NCBI GenBank assembly: GCA_946408315.1
Contig: CAMJRV010000029.1
Location: 1-12,532, forward strand
Reading direction: 5' to 3'
DNA: 12,532 bases
Source of the DNA: an uncultured Bacillota bacterium
GTDB lineage: Bacteria > Bacillota > Clostridia > Peptostreptococcales > Anaerovoracaceae
How positions within the stretch are numbered: the first letter of the stretch is position 1; each line of letters opens with the position of its first letter. The notes under the pieces are model-generated. The model saw nothing but the letters and a program-made list of their open reading frames with translations, was not told where the DNA came from and did not search any database. The position numbers and the translations under genes are program-made. Positions 1-6,852 of this stretch are shown piece after piece.

Positions 1-607
1 GACAGACCTCGACGCAGGCCCCGCAGAACCGGCAGTCCGTTTCTGCGAGAGGGACATCGTCCTTCGTTCCCACATAGGTCTCCCCATCCTTTTTATTGTA
101 TTGCAGCACGCCGACTCCGCGAAGCTCCTGACAGGCGCGGATGCAGCGTCCGCACTGAATACAGCGGAACATCTCCTTCTGGATCAGGCTGTCGGAAGCG
201 CCGATCCGGTTGTGCTCCTTGTCGATTTCCTTCATGCGGGAATGGGCGACGCCCATATATTGCATCAGCGCCTGAAGCTCGCAGTTGAGGTATGCGGCGC
301 AGGAGGTACAGTCCTTAGGATGGCTTGCCAGCATCAATTCCAGCGCGACCTGACGCAGGTGCTTCACCCGGTCTGTCTCCGTCCGAACCTTCATCCCTTC
401 CTCTGCGAGGGTCTCACAGGACTGGACAGCGCCCGGACGCCCTTCGATTTCCACGGTGCAGAGCTTGCAGTTGCCCTGGGACGACAGGTCAGGATGATAG
501 CAGAGATGCGGAATATAGATCCCCGCGTTCAACGCCGCCTGCAGTACATTTTGTCCTTCTATGGCTTCAATCTGATAACCGTCGATATTCATTCTTATTT
601 TTTTCAT
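1..607 (-). CDS. Multi-cluster iron-sulfur protein, NuoG/FdhA/hydrogenase-like N-terminus (3' end outside window)
   Basis: Partial gene: the first 202 residues are present and the rest lies beyond base 1. Seen: an N-terminal [2Fe-2S] ferredoxin domain (about 1-80) with Cys36, Cys47, Cys50 and Cys64; a His-Cys3 [4Fe-4S] motif, His96-x3-Cys100-x2-Cys103-x5-Cys109; then two CxxCxxCxxxC motifs (Cys149/152/155/159 and Cys192/195/198/202). This order is the shared N-terminal module of NuoG, NAD(P)-linked formate dehydrogenase alpha subunits and [FeFe] hydrogenases. The catalytic part is missing, so these cannot be told apart. It carries electrons between clusters, probably in the cytoplasm. The ATG at 607 follows AAGGG and lies 14 bp after the MFS stop, so it is the last visible gene of the leftward operon. 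Inference: a redox enzyme acting on the operon's substrate or product, for example formate or a hydroxy acid. Confidence 0.85.
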   Translation of the reverse strand, partial: MKKIRMNIDGYQIEAIEGQNVLQAALNAGIYIPHLCYHPDLSSQGNCKLCTVEIEGRPGAVQSCETLAEEGMKVRTETDRVKHLRQVALELMLASHPKDCTSCAAYLNCELQALMQYMGVAHSRMKEIDKEHNRIGASDSLIQKEMFRCIQCGRCIRACQELRGVGVLQYNKKDGETYVGTKDDVPLAETDCRFCGACVEVC

Positions 608-621
608 AATTGGCCCTTAAC

Positions 622-1884
622 TCAAGATTCCACAGGCTTCGATGATTGAAACACCTTGGGAACTTCTAAAAAAGCTACCGCTACGCCGGCAATAAAGATA
701 ACGCCTGCCATAACGATCATAGGGATGTAATAGGCTCCCGTAACATGAAGTATGGCGGATCCCACAATCAAGCCGATCGCTGCTCCGACGATTGCCATTC
801 CCGATGCAATTCCGCCGATTCTTCCTGCCACACTGTGAGGATAATGCTTTGCAATGAACCCCATGATCGTTGGATTGACAAAGGAGGAAAAGAAAAGCAT
901 CAATGCAGGAAGCAAAATGAGCAGTCCACCGCTCTGCGCGGTCATGAACCGCATACAAAGCATGAAGATTGCCGATAAGGTACAGGCAATAAACAGCGGA
1001 ATCCTTGGCTTGCCTTTGAACAGCTTCTCGACGACAACCGGCGCGATCAATCCGCCCAGCATGGATGCATATCCGGCCCACATCAGATTGCTGCCCGCCC
1101 CCATGGGGCCAAGTCCCAGGCCAACCGGAGGTTTTACCGCGTAAAATCCAGGCGCCAAATCGTTAAAGGCCTGTTGGTACCAGGTATCCAGTACGGCGAG
1201 AGCAAATAATATGAAGGTTGTTGCAGTTGACAGTGCAAGTTTGAAATCACTTTTATAAGCACCCCGTTGCTCACCTGCAGAGACAGGAGCTATAACCGGC
1301 GGTTTTGGTCCAAAGTAAAGGATGAGGGCAAGCGCCAGGCTGACTGCGCAAGGGGCGGCAGACCAGGAAAGCGCCACATGCCAGTTATTCGTAAGATTCA
1401 GCATCGCAGGCGTATAGACCAGTCCCAGGGAGAGACCCACCCAGACCGCAAATCCCTGCGCCGCTGCCACATAACTTCTTTCTTTATAGTGAAACCACTC
1501 CTGACAAACGGCTGCAATAACTGCGGTGATGGGACCATTGGCGAAGCCTTGGAGTAAACGTGTAAGGGTGTAACCGGTCGGAGTATAGCTCGTTAAGTTC
1601 ATTAAAAGAGATGCGATCAGCAATAATGTCAGCGATATGATCCAGACGCGAACAAAACCGATCCTGTCGATAATAAACCCGCTCAGAAGACATGAAGTCG
1701 CGGCTGCCAGCATATAAACCATCATGGACATCGCAGTCGTTTCCCCCAGGCTGGTTCCGAAAGATTCAGCGATCTCACCTACCAGAGGCGCCGCCCCAAT
1801 GTTCGCGCTGTGGCCGGAAGCTGTGATGATAATCATGGCTATCAGCACGAACCACCGATACTTTGGATAAGTAATTTCTGTCAT
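622..1884 (-). CDS. MFS transporter (second of a tandem pair)
   Basis: A 420-residue polytopic membrane protein of the major facilitator superfamily, normal length for 12 helices. The signature loop between helices 2 and 3 is visible at 69-79 (GFIIDRIGFVR). The N-terminus (MTEITYPKYRW) runs directly into helix 1, with no signal peptide. The ATG at 1884 is preceded by AAAGGAG with about 8 nt spacing, and the start overlaps the stop of the upstream MFS gene by 4 bp (ATGA), so the two are translationally coupled. The substrate is not evident. From the operon with a CoA-transferase and thiolase, I infer a small organic acid or keto acid. It could be the importer of the pathway substrate or the exporter of a product. 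It is clearly a different subfamily from its neighbour rather than a recent duplicate. Confidence 0.88.
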   Translation of the reverse strand: MTEITYPKYRWFVLIAMIIITASGHSANIGAAPLVGEIAESFGTSLGETTAMSMMVYMLAAATSCLLSGFIIDRIGFVRVWIISLTLLLIASLLMNLTSYTPTGYTLTRLLQGFANGPITAVIAAVCQEWFHYKERSYVAAAQGFAVWVGLSLGLVYTPAMLNLTNNWHVALSWSAAPCAVSLALALILYFGPKPPVIAPVSAGEQRGAYKSDFKLALSTATTFILFALAVLDTWYQQAFNDLAPGFYAVKPPVGLGLGPMGAGSNLMWAGYASMLGGLIAPVVVEKLFKGKPRIPLFIACTLSAIFMLCMRFMTAQSGGLLILLPALMLFFSSFVNPTIMGFIAKHYPHSVAGRIGGIASGMAIVGAAIGLIVGSAILHVTGAYYIPMIVMAGVIFIAGVAVAFLEVPKVFQSSKPVES

Positions 1885-3098
1885 TTCATACGCTCCTTTC
1901 TCGTTTTAACGCAAGACTTCAGATACAGTGTCAGGATGAAACCTACAAGACTCAGCACCGCCACCGTCAGGAAGGCCAGATTGTACCCGTCTCCCATGGC
2001 CTTTGTCGCGGCTGCCAACTGAGGTCCGATCACTCCGGCAAAGCCATAAGCTACATATAGAAAGCTGTAATTCACAGCCAGATTTTTAATTCCGAAATTA
2101 TCGGCGCAAATCGGTGAAAACATGGAAGTAAAGCCTCCATAGCAGGAGCTGATTGCAAACAGGGCGATTACGAACACCGTTCCTTCCGCCCTTGTGAGCA
2201 GAAGCATCGAGCCTCCTATGACGGCAAACAGCAGCAGCATAACAGGATATCTCCCCAACCGGTCTGAGATAAAGCCAAAGCAAAGACGTCCCAGGGCATT
2301 GAAGATGGAGATGATTCCGATGATGACGGCGGCTCTTTCCGGCGTAAAGTGCTGAACCTCCTGCAATATCGTCGAGGCGTGGCCCATGATCATCAGACCT
2401 GCGGTAGCGCCCAGCGTCAGCGCAATGACAATGACGTAGTACCGGGAGGTCTTCATCATTTCCCTCCACGTATAATCCCTCACGGCCGGCGTATCCGCGC
2501 CCTGTTTCTTGTTTTTGATCTCCGGTCTGAAATCCTCCGGCACGTCCTTGATCAAAAAGCTGGTGGGAATCATGACCACCGCAAAAATCAATGCAAAGAG
2601 TCCGAACACTTCCAGCGCTCCATGCTTTCCGATGAAGTTGGCGGCCAGAGGCGCCCAGATGATGGACCCTCCGCCATAGGCGCATGCTAAAAGCCCTGCA
2701 GCCATTCCGGTCTTATCGGGAAAAAGCCTGCCGCTGTATGCCATGAGGCAAGGGTACAGCATGCTGATCCCAATCCCTACCACAAAGCCGTAAATGATAT
2801 ATAAATACCCGATGGAGCTTGTAAACATGGTGGCGATCAAGCCCGCTACATAGATTGCGACTCCGATGCGAAGATAGTTCTTCACCCCCAGGGTTTTCTG
2901 GTATTTTCCCAGGAATACGGGCGCCATCGTGGAAACCAGAATCTGTATGGTAAAGGTCAGGGAAATCGCCTGGAGGCTCCATTGGAAATGCTCCATCAAG
3001 GGCTTCTGGAAAACGCTCCAGGTATAACCGATCCCGGCGCAAAGGGCCATTATCATCGCGGCGATCATATGCCGCCATCTTTTTTGTTCAAAATTCAT
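1881..3098 (-). CDS. MFS transporter, oxalate:formate antiporter (OxlT/OFA)-like
   Basis: A 405-residue MFS protein. The N-terminal pattern GIGYTWSVFQKPL (22-34) with FQWS (38-41) is typical of the OFA family, whose model member OxlT exchanges oxalate for formate. The helix 8-9 loop carries GRLCFGFISDRLGR (270-283), an MFS signature. OFA proteins often act as carboxylate antiporters, so exchange of an incoming acid for an outgoing carboxylate is plausible; the actual substrate is unknown. Start choice: an in-frame ATG at 3116 overlaps the CoA-transferase stop (ATGA) but has no clear ribosome binding site. The ATG at 3098 is preceded by GGGGGA at good spacing and gives the usual OFA N-terminus, so I prefer it. 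The 3' end overlaps the next MFS gene by 4 bp. Confidence 0.87.
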   Translation of the reverse strand: MNFEQKRWRHMIAAMIMALCAGIGYTWSVFQKPLMEHFQWSLQAISLTFTIQILVSTMAPVFLGKYQKTLGVKNYLRIGVAIYVAGLIATMFTSSIGYLYIIYGFVVGIGISMLYPCLMAYSGRLFPDKTGMAAGLLACAYGGGSIIWAPLAANFIGKHGALEVFGLFALIFAVVMIPTSFLIKDVPEDFRPEIKNKKQGADTPAVRDYTWREMMKTSRYYVIVIALTLGATAGLMIMGHASTILQEVQHFTPERAAVIIGIISIFNALGRLCFGFISDRLGRYPVMLLLFAVIGGSMLLLTRAEGTVFVIALFAISSCYGGFTSMFSPICADNFGIKNLAVNYSFLYVAYGFAGVIGPQLAAATKAMGDGYNLAFLTVAVLSLVGFILTLYLKSCVKTRKERMK

Positions 3099-3112
3099 CT
3101 GATCTTCCCCCG

Positions 3113-3754
3113 TCATATCGTCTCAAGATGTTCGGGAACAATCAGCTTCGCTCCGGTTTTTTGCCGGATCTCATCCAGTGTGACTCCCTCTTCAACTTCC
3201 TTCAGCACCAGCCCCTCTTTTGTCACCTCGATGACGCAGAGATCCGTCACGATCTTTGTCACCACTCCCGCGCCGGTCAGAGGCAGGCTGCACTGTTCCA
3301 GAATTTTATGCTTTCCGCCCTTGGCGGTGTGTTCCATGGCGATGATTACGTCCCTTGCCCCGTTGACCAGGTCCATCGCTCCGCCCATTCCTACGATCAC
3401 TCCGGGCCTGCTCCAGTTTGCGAGATTGCCCTTTTCGTCCACCTCAAGAGCGCCCAGCACCGTAGCGGTCAGATGCCCGCCCCGGACGATGGCAAAGCTT
3501 GTGGCGCTGTCAAAGGCGGCCGCTCCCGGATAGGCCGTGAGAAACTGTGCTCCCGCTCCGGTGAGGTATTCGCTTTCCTTCCCCTTTTCCGGCGCCGGTC
3601 CGTATCCCATCAGACCGTTCTCCGTATGGAGCCATACTCCGTCTTCTATGTAATTCCCAACCATGGTTGGAATGCCGATTCCGAGGTTCACGACATCGCC
3701 GGGTTTGAAAAAGCTCGCAACCTTTCTCGCAATTTTTTCTTTTACTTCTGCCAT
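3113..3754 (-). CDS. atoA: 3-oxoacid CoA-transferase, subunit B (AtoA/ScoB type)
   Basis: Beta subunit (213 residues, normal length) of a two-subunit family I CoA-transferase. It moves CoA from an acyl-CoA to a 3-oxoacid, most likely acetoacetate here. Seen: GIGIPT (25-30) and the ENGLMGYGP motif (45-53), where Glu45 is the family's catalytic glutamate that forms the glutamyl-CoA thioester. GGHLTATVLGALEVDEKGN is also a typical subunit B stretch. An in-frame ATG at 3772 would overlap subunit A. The ATG at 3754 has GGGGAGG about 9 nt upstream and lies 4 bp after the subunit A stop, so it is preferred. The exact acid specificity (acetoacetate, butyrate, succinate) cannot be read from sequence; the thiolase and BKACE context favours acetoacetate. 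Confidence 0.92.
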   Translation of the reverse strand: MAEVKEKIARKVASFFKPGDVVNLGIGIPTMVGNYIEDGVWLHTENGLMGYGPAPEKGKESEYLTGAGAQFLTAYPGAAAFDSATSFAIVRGGHLTATVLGALEVDEKGNLANWSRPGVIVGMGGAMDLVNGARDVIIAMEHTAKGGKHKILEQCSLPLTGAGVVTKIVTDLCVIEVTKEGLVLKEVEEGVTLDEIRQKTGAKLIVPEHLETI

Positions 3755-3758
3755 ACCG

Positions 3759-4412
3759 CTATTCCTCCCCATTCCAGATCATGGAAACAAAAACGCCGGG
3801 CGTATGGATTTCATCCATATCCAAGTCCCCTACCGGGACGATTTCCTCCGCTTCCACAATGACGGTTTTCGCCGCCATCGCCACAAGGGGGTTGAAGTTC
3901 CTTTGAGTCCCTTTGTAGACCAGATTGCCCATGACATCGGCCTTGTACGCTTTCACAAGGGCGATTTCCGCAGTCAGCGGGGTTTCCAGCAGGTAAGTCT
4001 GGCCGTTGACCTCGATCTTTTGTTTTCCCTCTTCCATAACGGTTCCGATTCCCGTCGCAACCAGCACGCCTCCCAAACCGGCGCCGCCGCAGCGGATTCG
4101 TTCCGCGAGGGTCCCCTGAGGGGAAAGCTCCAGCTCTATCTTTCCCGCCAGAACCGCTTCTCCCAGCTCAGGATTCATTCCCACGTGGGATGCGGTGAGC
4201 TTCCTTGCCTGACCGCTTCTGATGAATCTTCCGACCGTCAGATCCGGATCTCCCGAATCGTTGGAAATGATATAGATTCCCTGTGCGCCTGATTCCACCG
4301 CCATATCGATGAGCTTCGCAGCGTTTCCCCGGTTTGCGAAACCGCCGCACATAATGGTCATATTATCATGGAACAGCTTCATAATCTCGCTTCTTCCTAC
4401 TAATTTGTTCAT
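3759..4412 (-). CDS. atoD: 3-oxoacid CoA-transferase, subunit A (AtoD/ScoA type)
   Basis: Alpha subunit (217 residues) partnering the Glu-bearing subunit B encoded immediately downstream. Seen: the glycine-rich loop GGFANRG (23-29), the family's oxyanion/CoA loop, and PQGTLAERIRCGGAGLGGV (98-116), characteristic of subunit A. With subunit B it would convert acetoacetate plus an acyl-CoA to acetoacetyl-CoA plus a free acid in the cytoplasm. A GTG at 4430 is in frame, but the ATG at 4412 sits directly after GGAGGAGAT and gives the standard N-terminus (MNKLVGRSEIM), so 4412 is chosen. It lies 30 bp after the thiolase stop, in the same operon. Confidence 0.92.
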   Translation of the reverse strand: MNKLVGRSEIMKLFHDNMTIMCGGFANRGNAAKLIDMAVESGAQGIYIISNDSGDPDLTVGRFIRSGQARKLTASHVGMNPELGEAVLAGKIELELSPQGTLAERIRCGGAGLGGVLVATGIGTVMEEGKQKIEVNGQTYLLETPLTAEIALVKAYKADVMGNLVYKGTQRNFNPLVAMAAKTVIVEAEEIVPVGDLDMDEIHTPGVFVSMIWNGEE

Positions 4413-4442
4413 ATCTCCTCCATGTTTCACAGATTTCTGCCG

Positions 4443-5612
4443 CTATTCCCTTTCGATCAGAGCGGAGACGCCCTGACCGCCGCCGATGCAGAAGGTGATC
4501 AGGCCCCGTTCAAGACCTCTCCGGTTCAATTCGTATACCATCTTGGCCACAAGGATCGCTCCCGTCCCTCCCAGGGGATGGCCCAGCGCGATGGCGCCTC
4601 CGTTCACATTCAGCTTTGAAACATCCATGTCCAAACCGTTGATACAGGCGATGGACTGAGCGGCAAAGGCTTCGTTCATTTCGATCAGATCGATATCGTT
4701 CAACGTCATGCCCTTCTTCTTCAGCAGCTTCTTCGTGGCCTCCACCGGGCCGTAGCCCATATATTTCGGATCGAGCCCCGCTGCGGCAAAGCCTGCAAAC
4801 TTTCCTAAGATCGGCAGCCCCAAAGACTTTGCCTTTTCTTTTTCCATGAGCACCGCGGCGCCTCCGCCGTCGCTCATAGGCGAGCTGTTTCCCGCAGTAA
4901 CGACGCCATCCTTTTTAAAGGCCGGAGGAAGCTTTCCCAGGGTCTCCATGCTGCAGTCGCTGCGGACCGATTCGTCCCTTTCGATGATGGCTGTCTTGCC
5001 CTTTCCGATCGAGATTTCCACCGGCACGAGCTGTTCTTTAAAATAGCCGGACTCTATGGCCGTATATGCTTTTCTATGGCTTTCCACCGAAAAAGCGTCA
5101 CATTCCGCTCTGCTGATTCCATATTTTTCGGCAAGGTTTTCCGCCGTGAGCCCCATGCTGATACAGTCCTCTGCCTCATACGCCGATTTGATGTCGGCCC
5201 ACTGGGGCGGCATGACCTGATAGGCTGCCGTCGGCTTTTCCATGACATAGGTTCTCCGGGAATCGCTTTCCACACCGGCAGACACCAGAACATCCGCGTG
5301 ACCGCCCTCAATCATCATGGACGCCAGTCCGAAGGTGGTCAGAGAGGAACCGCACTGGCGGTCCATCATAACCGCGGGCACAGAATAGGGGAGACCTGCC
5401 CCCAATGCCGCGACTCTGGCAATATTGGCATACTCATTCGCCATTAAATTTCCAAAAAATACGTCTTCTATTTCACTTGGATCGATCTGCGCCCGCCTCA
5501 CGGCTTCCTTGATTGCCAGGGCCCCCAGATCCGCCGCGGGCACCCCCGACAAAACGCCTCTCGCCCTTCCCACCGGGGTGCGAACCGCAGATACGATTAC
5601 TGCTTCTCTCAT
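4443..5612 (-). CDS. Thiolase (acetyl-CoA C-acetyltransferase type)
   Basis: A 389-residue thiolase, typical length, and the first gene of the leftward operon. Catalytic residues visible: nucleophile Cys87 in DRQCGSS, the NEAFA motif, His345 in GHPLGGTG, and the acid/base Cys375 in FCIGGGQG. In this context the degradative direction is expected: acetoacetyl-CoA, made by the adjacent CoA-transferase, plus CoA gives two acetyl-CoA. A longer acyl substrate cannot be excluded. Start choice: in-frame ATGs exist at 5639, 5618 and 5612. The AAGGGA box lies about 8 nt before 5612, but only 2 nt before 5618, and nothing suitable precedes 5639. The standard thiolase N-terminus (MREAVIVSAVRTP) also fits 5612. 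Transcription probably starts about 65 bp upstream from a promoter overlapping the putative LysR site. Confidence 0.93.
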   Translation of the reverse strand: MREAVIVSAVRTPVGRARGVLSGVPAADLGALAIKEAVRRAQIDPSEIEDVFFGNLMANEYANIARVAALGAGLPYSVPAVMMDRQCGSSLTTFGLASMMIEGGHADVLVSAGVESDSRRTYVMEKPTAAYQVMPPQWADIKSAYEAEDCISMGLTAENLAEKYGISRAECDAFSVESHRKAYTAIESGYFKEQLVPVEISIGKGKTAIIERDESVRSDCSMETLGKLPPAFKKDGVVTAGNSSPMSDGGGAAVLMEKEKAKSLGLPILGKFAGFAAAGLDPKYMGYGPVEATKKLLKKKGMTLNDIDLIEMNEAFAAQSIACINGLDMDVSKLNVNGGAIALGHPLGGTGAILVAKMVYELNRRGLERGLITFCIGGGQGVSALIERE

Positions 5613-5683
5613 TGTCATTTCCCTTCTCTTTTTCTGCATAAATATTGAGATTTCAAGCTAAATCACCGCTTACTTTCGCTTTC

Positions 5684-5712
5684 AGTTTACCTATTTGTGA
5701 AACTATTGTCTA
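5684..5712 (-). promoter_or_regulatory. Candidate promoter of the thiolase operon
   Basis: On the minus strand, a -35-like TAGACA (5712-5707) and a -10-like TAAACT (5689-5684) are separated by 17 nt. The predicted transcription start is near 5677, about 65 nt before the thiolase ATG. The -35 overlaps the conserved block at 5709-5749, as expected for an activator-dependent LysR-type promoter with a weak -10. Confidence 0.5.
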
Positions 5713-5749
5713 ACGCAAAGGAGACATTTCAGTAACCCACTTTGCGCAT
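5709..5749. promoter_or_regulatory. Putative LysR-type operator, copy 1 (thiolase/lysR divergent region)
   Basis: A block of about 41 bp that recurs at 7829-7869 with identical spacing: TCTAACGCAAA at offset 0, CAT at +16, TCAGTAA at +20, CC at +28, GCAT at +37. This copy also contains the inverted repeat CGCAAAG (5714-5720) / CTTTGCG (5740-5746). It spans about -32 to -72 relative to the predicted thiolase start, where LysR-type activators normally bind. That the neighbouring LysR protein binds here is an inference. Confidence 0.6.
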
Positions 5750-5756
5750 TAAAACG

Positions 5757-5784
5757 GGAGGTCCTCCCCCCTCGGTTGACCTCC
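5757..5784. repeat. Inverted repeat GGAGGTC / GACCTCC
   Basis: Perfect 7-bp arms at 5757-5763 and 5778-5784 with a 14-nt spacer. The right arm overlaps the lysR -35 box, so it could be an operator for another factor or part of lysR autoregulation. It has no T-run and is not a terminator. Confidence 0.5.
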
Positions 5785-5805
5785 GCTATGAAAAGGTGCT
5801 ATTAT
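5776..5805 (+). promoter_or_regulatory. Candidate sigma-70 promoter of the lysR gene
   Basis: TTGACC (5776-5781) and TATTAT (5800-5805), each 5/6 to consensus, are separated by 18 nt. The predicted start is near 5812, giving a leader of about 45 nt before the ATG at 5857. It is a better match than the divergent thiolase promoter, as expected for a constitutively expressed regulator. Confidence 0.6.
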
Positions 5806-5856
5806 GAAATGAATCGCTATTAGTATCTGTAAATTAATAATGGTGGATGGTGTGTT

Positions 5857-6759
5857 ATGGAAATTAAGAATTTAGAAGCCTTTCTCCTTCTTGCGAGAAG
5901 CCTCAACTTTACAAAATCTGCGGAGCAGATGTTCCTTTCTCAGTCCGCGTTCAGCCGCCAGATCATTCGTCTGGAGGAAGAAATGGGCTGCCAGCTGTTC
6001 AGGAGAACAAAGCGAAGTGTGGAGCTTACAAATTATGGGAAGCGATTTCTGGAGCATGCGGAGATTATCGTTTCAGAGTACAATAAAAGCCTGGTCAATC
6101 TGAAGGATTCCGTAAAAAAGAATGGGCTGCTGAGGCTTGGTCTCCTCAATGACCTGGTCGATGAGACCTTCCCTAAAATTATCAAAGATTTCGCCGGCAG
6201 TAATCCGGAAGTGGATGTTATTTACACTGACAACAGCATGTCCTCCCTGATCAACAATCTGCTGAGAGACGAAATCGACTGTGCTTATACCCTTTCTCAC
6301 GACGCGAAAAACGTTCCCGGAATTTCCTCCTATACGGTATGGTCCGAGCCCGTATATATCGCAGTATCCTGCAATCATCCGCTGGCGGAAAAGACATCAT
6401 TGAAAATCAAGGATCTGGCAGGTTCTCCATTCGTCATTCCCACACCGGATACTTATAACCTGGGCGTGCTGCATATGACCTATCTGTGCAAAAACGCCGG
6501 ATTCGAGCCGAAGGTGGCCGCTATGGTCTCCAATATCAACAGCCTTATGATGCTGGTCAGCAGCGATGTGGGCATCGCCTTTACCGCGCGCACGGCGAAA
6601 AACACTTCCCCGATGGGAGTAAAATTCCTTCCGGTTGATAAGGAGGAATACGCTCCTCTTGAAACGGATGTCACGATTCTCTGGAAGACGGAGAACCCCA
6701 ATCCCGCGATCAAAAACTTTTTAAAATCTGCGGAAACCATCGTAAACAGCCAGGAATAG
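5857..6759 (+). CDS. LysR-type transcriptional regulator
   Basis: A 300-residue LTTR, standard length. The N-terminal winged helix-turn-helix (about 1-60) is clear: NLEAFLLLARSLNFTKSAEQ, then LSQSAFSRQIIRLEEEMGCQLFRRTKRSVELTNYG. A linker helix follows, and then a periplasmic-binding-like effector domain (about 88-295). It is divergent from the thiolase operon and convergent with the BKACE gene, with a conserved block in front of both targets. I infer that it activates both in response to the pathway's substrate or an intermediate. The inducer is unknown. The ATG at 5857 has only a weak GGTGG-type binding site, and two upstream ATGs (5840, 5847) are out of frame. Low expression is plausible. 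Confidence 0.93.
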   Translation: MEIKNLEAFLLLARSLNFTKSAEQMFLSQSAFSRQIIRLEEEMGCQLFRRTKRSVELTNYGKRFLEHAEIIVSEYNKSLVNLKDSVKKNGLLRLGLLNDLVDETFPKIIKDFAGSNPEVDVIYTDNSMSSLINNLLRDEIDCAYTLSHDAKNVPGISSYTVWSEPVYIAVSCNHPLAEKTSLKIKDLAGSPFVIPTPDTYNLGVLHMTYLCKNAGFEPKVAAMVSNINSLMMLVSSDVGIAFTARTAKNTSPMGVKFLPVDKEEYAPLETDVTILWKTENPNPAIKNFLKSAETIVNSQE

Positions 6760-6790
6760 AAGCAGAAATAGATGGAGAAAGAAATATTAA

Positions 6791-6839
6791 AAGGAGCTGC
6801 CGCACTTGCGTTTGAAAAAACGCCGGTGCCCAGCTCCTT
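6791..6839. terminator. Bidirectional rho-independent terminator between lysR and BKACE genes
   Basis: Arms AAGGAGCTG (6791-6799) and CAGCTCCTT (6831-6839), extended internally by GCAC/GTGC and GCGTTT/AAACGC pairing. On the plus strand a T-rich tract follows (to about 6860); on the minus strand a T-rich stretch follows the other arm. It serves two convergent genes. Confidence 0.8.
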
Positions 6840-6852
6840 CTTGTTTCTCTCT

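Noticed and set aside
101..649. A 182-codon open frame on the plus strand
   Set aside because: Antisense to the iron-sulfur protein gene, which has four intact cluster motifs in the opposite frame.
3128..3862. A 244-codon open frame on the plus strand
   Set aside because: It lies antisense across both CoA-transferase subunits, whose family motifs are unambiguous; it has no recognisable domain.
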